This document shows, one piece after another, positions 26,168 to 29,334 of a DNA stretch of 29,334 nt. Both the position numbers and the translations under genes were made by a program. Source of the stretch: JAZKSG01 sp964384785 (GTDB lineage Archaea; Thermoplasmatota; E2; DHVEG-1); assembly GCA_964384785.1 (NCBI GenBank), contig CAYLLH010000096.1, forward strand, positions 1 through 29,334. The letters are read 5' to 3'. The number at the start of each line of letters is the position of its first letter. The stretch's first letter is position 1. The notes below the pieces were generated by a model. That model had not been told where the DNA came from and ran no database searches. It saw only the letters and a list, made by a program, of their open reading frames with translations.

Positions 26168-26252
26168 CTATATCACCAATTAAATTTTTTTTCCATTTAT
26201 CATATCTGTATTTTTTTTATATAAAATAAAGAATAAATTAGGTTTTTTGGAT

Positions 26253-26675
26253 TTATTCTATACTTACACCCGAAGCAAAACCACTAATTCTAACAGCTCT
26301 GCCAGCTCCATGCCCATATGTATAATATGGGTTAATTCCAATAATAAAATCAATATCTATCTCGACCCAATTATTATATGTGTCTGGAAAGATACTATTC
26401 CATACTTTGAGGTTTGTAGTACTACCTTCAATGTGTACATTTCGTACAAAAAATAATCCAGGATGCCCCGAGCAGGTTCCCTGGTCACCCATAACAATAT
26501 GTCCACTGATCCTAACCCAACCAGAGATTTCTTTTACAGTTTCTTCTTCAACATTTTTTGTTTCTTTTTCAATAGTTGTTTTATTTTCTAATTCCATTTC
26601 AGTTGCTGGTATTGTAGAAATATAAGTTACTAAAAATATTCCAACTATTGCCAATATTAACAATTTCTTTTTCAT
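26253..26675 (-). CDS. Small secreted protein of unknown function (140 aa)
   Basis: A signal peptide (MKKKLLILAIVGIFLVTYISTIPA) is followed by a Glu/Lys/Thr-rich spacer to about residue 50, then a compact beta-rich domain of about 90 residues (GWVRISGHIVMG, VRNVHIEGSTTNLKVW, WVEIDIDFIIG, YTYGHGAGRAVRISGFASG). A single Cys follows at QGTC. No family is recognised. The leader GGTGATATAG before the ATG is identical to that of the neighbour at 26167. It lies on the same strand downstream of a tandem winged-helix regulator. Confidence 0.65.
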   Translation of the reverse strand: MKKKLLILAIVGIFLVTYISTIPATEMELENKTTIEKETKNVEEETVKEISGWVRISGHIVMGDQGTCSGHPGLFFVRNVHIEGSTTNLKVWNSIFPDTYNNWVEIDIDFIIGINPYYTYGHGAGRAVRISGFASGVSIE

Positions 26676-26753
26676 CTATATCACCTTATTATAAAGAGTA
26701 TTGAATAAAATAGTATTTAAGTTTTGTAGCACATTTTTTTCTTATTAAACGTT

Positions 26754-27443
26754 TTATGCGCAAATAGGAATTGGGAAGAGATCAAGAAATTCTTCAATAA
26801 ATTCATCTAATTTATCATCATGGTCTCTTGTTTTATCTGGAAAAATATCGTCTCTTAATGTATCAATCCATGATATGCAAGTAAGTGGTAAGGAATCTTT
26901 AAAAAAACTTTTTTTGTATGTTACAATAAAATCTTCTATTTTTTGTTGATTTTTTAATATATAAACAATTTCATTTGGTGCGGCTTTAAATTCCTTGAAT
27001 CTAGGATTATCATTGTTTAAATAAACAACTCCATTTTCTAATTTAGCAACTTCTATTATATCATTTTCTAGTAGTTTCTTAAGATGATATTCAATAACTT
27101 TAGGATTTTTTTCTAATTCTTTACTCAATTTGATTCTTGATGATGCCATGTATATAAGAAAGAACAATAATATTTGTCTTGTTGTTTTTTGTCTAAAAAT
27201 TGACCATAATTTTTTGTGTTCTTCTCCTACTTTGTCTTTAACATAGTATCTTTTATATCCATCTGTTTTTTTCTCTACAATTAAACGTCTTTTTTTAAGG
27301 TATTTTAGATGGTATCTAATTGTTCCCTCTGCCATTTTACTGGTTCTAAATATTTTTCTAAGATGAACTCCTGGGTTTTTTAGGATATGCTGATAGAGTA
27401 TTCTTCTTTTTTCAAGAGTTAAGTATGTTTTTTTTCCGTTCAT
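26754..27443 (-). CDS. Tandem winged-helix transcriptional regulator
   Basis: A 229-residue protein with two winged-helix domains: YLTLEKRRILYQHILKNPGV to EGTIRYHLKYLKKRRLIVEKKTDGYKRYYV (about 7-69), and TRQILLFFLIYMASSRIKLSKEL to PKVIEYHLKKLLENDIIEVAK (about 88-134). The C-terminal 95 residues are acidic and of unknown fold. The RYHLKYL/EYHLKKL recognition helices resemble ArsR/MarR-like archaeal regulators common in Thermoplasmatota. It is monocistronic-looking with A/T-rich flanks. It may control the two small exported proteins next to it, but no operator was identified. Confidence 0.82.
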   Translation of the reverse strand: MNGKKTYLTLEKRRILYQHILKNPGVHLRKIFRTSKMAEGTIRYHLKYLKKRRLIVEKKTDGYKRYYVKDKVGEEHKKLWSIFRQKTTRQILLFFLIYMASSRIKLSKELEKNPKVIEYHLKKLLENDIIEVAKLENGVVYLNNDNPRFKEFKAAPNEIVYILKNQQKIEDFIVTYKKSFFKDSLPLTCISWIDTLRDDIFPDKTRDHDDKLDEFIEEFLDLFPIPICA

Positions 27444-27546
27444 CTTATTTTTTTTAACACCATTGTTCTAATTATTATAATATTATTCTTTTAAAGATAT
27501 ATTAAATTTTGTATAAGTTAGTAATAAATAAAGAAAAGATAAGAAA

Positions 27547-28095
27547 TTAATGAATTTTTTCAAAATTAGGAGCATTACTTGCAAGAGTATATTCCTGAGA
27601 CATACCAGTTTTATTTAACATATCTGAAGAATATTTTGCTTGAGCTGTAATTCTAAGTCCGCCTTTTATTATTAATTTTTCATTTTCAAATAAAAGAATT
27701 TTGATATCATAGTTGCTCTCATTGTCTATATCTTCTAAAGATAGAGGTATCTCGATTATACCTGTTGTATCATTTTTTATTTTACCCATGGTTTTACTAT
27801 TTTTATATACTGCAAAATTATCTTCCATGACATATGCAATAACTCTTACTTCTCCAGATGTCACTGTGCCACTATTTGTAAGAAAAACATCACATGAAAT
27901 TGTAATAGATGTATTGTTTTCTCCTGTTAAAACGGGTATTGTATCGTCGACTGTTAATATAGATTTTCCTGATGGATTATTGATGTTATTCTCTGAGTCT
28001 GTAATTATGAATGTGTCTAGTATTATATAGAATGCTAAAACTATAGTAATTAAAGTCAACAGCCTTTTTTTCCATTTATCTGATATTTTATTCAT
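27547..28095 (-). CDS. N-terminally anchored extracellular beta-domain protein
   Basis: The protein is 182 residues from ATG 28095. A basic start (MNKISDKWKKR) is followed by one membrane helix (LLTLITIVLAFYIILDTFII) and then an extracellular beta-sandwich: ISCDVFLTNSGTVTSGEVRVIAYVM, AVYKNSKTMGKI, GIIEIPLSLEDID, YDIKILLFENEKLIIKGGLRITA. This looks like a CARDB/FxLYD-type adhesion or binding domain. The ORF is open from GTG 28107, but that GTGA fits better as the ribosome-binding site of ATG 28095 (6-nt spacer). Function unknown. Confidence 0.7.
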   Translation of the reverse strand: MNKISDKWKKRLLTLITIVLAFYIILDTFIITDSENNINNPSGKSILTVDDTIPVLTGENNTSITISCDVFLTNSGTVTSGEVRVIAYVMEDNFAVYKNSKTMGKIKNDTTGIIEIPLSLEDIDNESNYDIKILLFENEKLIIKGGLRITAQAKYSSDMLNKTGMSQEYTLASNAPNFEKIH

Positions 28096-28161
28096 ATTAT
28101 TTTTCACTAAACAATTATTTTTGTGTTAAAAAGTATTTAAAAACATGGAATATGTTTGGTA

Positions 28162-28187
28162 AAAACCGAATTTAAATTTGGTTTTTT
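28162..28187. terminator. Long A/T-rich hairpin between divergent genes
   Basis: AAAAACCGAA (28162-28171) pairs with TTTGGTTTTT (28178-28187, one G-U pair) around TTTAAA, with a T-run to 28190 on the plus strand. It sits between the minus-strand gene starting at 28095 and the promoter of the plus-strand zinc ribbon. It could insulate the two, or bind a regulator as a near-palindrome. Confidence 0.35.
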
Positions 28188-28228
28188 TTGTTTGTGAATG
28201 TGTTGTTTTTGACATTTTTTCAGGAAAA

Positions 28229-28239
28229 ATTTATATATA
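28229..28239 (+). promoter_or_regulatory. TATA box of the 29-residue zinc-ribbon gene
   Basis: ATTTATATATA is preceded by a purine-rich CAGGAAAA that fits a BRE. Transcription would begin near 28260, giving a leader of about 25 nt with GAGGAAG at 28275-28281. Confidence 0.6.
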
Positions 28240-28286
28240 GTAAATGACAATATGTTACATGTTAACACTTAATTGAGGAAGAAGTT

Positions 28287-28376
28287 ATGTTATGTCGCTG
28301 TAGGAAATGTTTGAAGACGTATAGGACAAGCAAGAAAGAATGCCCTGACTGTGGAGAAAAACTAAAACAAATATAA
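28287..28376 (+). CDS. 29-residue zinc-ribbon miniprotein
   Basis: MLCRCRKCLKTYRTSKKECPDCG followed by EKLKQI. It has knuckles Cys5-x2-Cys8 and Cys19-x2-Cys22-Gly, with an additional Cys3. The spacing is a minimal zinc ribbon, as seen at the tips of many ribosomal or polymerase subunits. A clear TATA box and a GAGGAAG ribosome-binding site 6 nt from the ATG argue that it is a real gene despite its size. It is highly basic, so RNA or DNA binding is plausible. No family is recognised. Confidence 0.65.
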   Translation: MLCRCRKCLKTYRTSKKECPDCGEKLKQI

Positions 28377-28419
28377 AACTACAGGGAGAAAAAAATTTTT
28401 AAAAAATATCTATTCTACA

Positions 28420-28441
28420 AAATATTTTTCCAAAAATATTT
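28420..28441. terminator. Bidirectional terminator-like inverted repeat
   Basis: AAATATTTTT (28420-28429) and AAAAATATTT (28432-28441) are perfect complements with only CC between them. It lies between the convergent zinc-ribbon gene and the permease gene (stop at 28495), so it could end either transcript. Confidence 0.4.
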
Positions 28442-28494
28442 AGACTAAATCCTGACTTTTAAAAAAAGTATAGAAGAATAGCACCTAATCAAAA

Positions 28495-29334
28495 TCAATA
28501 AATCTCTCTTTTCCTCCAAGCACTCAAGAAAACTTCTCTCAATTCTTCTTCATCCTTAGCTTTTAACCAATTCTCCTGAAAATCTTTTTGATCTGCAATT
28601 TGAGCAACCCACATGATAGAATGCCAGTAAAAATGTTGCTGATCTTCAGATGCTACAATAATAAAATAACTATAAATTGGATCAATATCTTTTGAAACAA
28701 TCAAACTCTTTCTTGTTCTAACAAGTACTATATCAAGTTTCTCTCTACCCTTTATTAAATGAGAAAAAATCCCAATACCTGGATGTAAAACTACATTAGA
28801 ATCAAATTTTTTACTTTTTAAAAAATTACAAAGCTTATCCTCATCGATATCTAATCTGTCACATAATTTTTCAGATACCACATTTGATAATTCATCGGGA
28901 TTAAGTAATTTATGTAAATCTAGAATCTCACAATTTTTAATCAAATTTTCAAAACGTTTTTCTTGGATATTATCCCGTTCAATGAGAATTTCCCTAAGTT
29001 CTTCATCCAGTAAATAACTAGTTTTTTTTTCCCCAGTTAATCTCTCTACAATATGAAGAAGAGAATATTCCCGCCAAATTTTATCACGAGCAAAAAACCA
29101 ATACCATAAAAAACCACATAAAATAAAAACTCCAACAATAGCAATTGAAAAGATCCCCATTCCAAATATTAACACAATATATCCAACAATTCCAATAATC
29201 TGAACTAATGGATAAAAAGGAGAGCTGAAACTTGGACGATAATTCCTAATCTTACTTTCCCTCATCGAAATGACAGATAAATTTGTTAAAACATACATTA
29301 AAAGAACAAGTGTTGAAGCAACTTTGACTAATCC
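28495..29334 (-). CDS. Amino-acid permease, C-terminal part, with fused PTS EIIA-2-like domain (partial)
   Basis: The frame stays open to the window edge (GLVKVASTLVLLMYVLTNLS before the internal ATG 29298), so the N-terminal transport helices lie outside. The visible part has two to three last helices (to about GFLWYWFFARDKIW) and MRESKIRNYRPSFSSPFYPL, the usual pre-TM11 signature of archaeal APC-type permeases. A linker with EREN-type helices follows, then a domain of about 95 residues, VVLHPGIGIFSHLIKGREKLDIVLVRT to ELREVFLSAW. It matches a PTS EIIA type 2 fold, with the His of IFSH at the phospho-acceptor position. No PTS genes are nearby, so the domain may be regulatory rather than phosphotransferring. 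Confidence 0.82.
   Translation of the reverse strand, partial: GLVKVASTLVLLMYVLTNLSVISMRESKIRNYRPSFSSPFYPLVQIIGIVGYIVLIFGMGIFSIAIVGVFILCGFLWYWFFARDKIWREYSLLHIVERLTGEKKTSYLLDEELREILIERDNIQEKRFENLIKNCEILDLHKLLNPDELSNVVSEKLCDRLDIDEDKLCNFLKSKKFDSNVVLHPGIGIFSHLIKGREKLDIVLVRTRKSLIVSKDIDPIYSYFIIVASEDQQHFYWHSIMWVAQIADQKDFQENWLKAKDEEELREVFLSAWRKREIY

Noticed and set aside
1..29334. CRISPR arrays, insertion sequences, prophage genes or defence systems
   Set aside because: No regularly spaced repeats and no transposase, integrase, Cas or phage structural motifs were found. The only mobile-type element seen is the tRNA intron.

Overview
The window is AT-rich archaeal DNA. The evidence is an archaeal translation and ribosome-biogenesis set (aIF1A, Rio1, a two-KH Pno1/Dim2 protein, a NOG1-type GTPase), SRP54, a CTP-dependent riboflavin kinase, a tRNA interrupted by a bulge-helix-bulge (BHB) intron, TATA-box promoters and Shine-Dalgarno sequences fitting a 16S tail ending in AUCACCUCC. 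The heliorhodopsin, the many secreted proteins and the tandem winged-helix regulators fit an uncultured Thermoplasmatota lineage (Thermoplasmatales / marine benthic type). This placement is inference, because no marker tree can be built here.

Layout. Positions 1-1100 hold a promoter, a possible four-way-junction structured RNA (144-250) and a frameshifted lipoprotein nuclease. Positions 1118-3996 hold a minus-strand operon: winged helix, ribK, PolX and DUF6485. A NOG1-like GTPase is divergent at 4066-5037. Positions 5049-12529 hold two very large exported minus-strand proteins, a PQQ-type propeller with Ig-like domains and a membrane anchor, and a DUF2341/LamG/BNR-type protein. Positions 12647-15966 hold glycerate 2-kinase, SRP54 and a CBS-pair protein. 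A doubly frameshifted metalloprotease follows at 16156-16923. Positions 16988-19287 hold a degenerate HD-domain protein and the conserved aIF1A-rio1-KH cluster.

The most striking object is at 19370-19966. It is a tRNA-Asn(GTT) split at canonical position 37/38 by a 524-nt intron. The exon-intron junctions fold into a textbook BHB, and nearly the whole intron is one ORF for a LAGLIDADG-like homing endonuclease. The ORF stop codon reads one base into the 3' exon, and the start region forms part of the splicing helix.

Positions 20001-25207 hold a small zinc ribbon, two gingipain-family (C25) peptidases and, between them, a heliorhodopsin followed by a tiny one-TM ORF. Positions 25263-28376 hold a truncated beta-helix gene, two small exported proteins with an identical translation leader, a tandem winged-helix regulator, an anchored extracellular protein and a 29-residue zinc ribbon. 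The right edge (28495-29334) is the C-terminal part of an amino-acid permease with a fused PTS EIIA-2-like domain.

The cell implied here invests heavily in surface proteins, extracellular proteolysis and light sensing. Two exported-protein genes carry single-base frameshifts, at least one in a homopolymer. These could be decay or assembly error.
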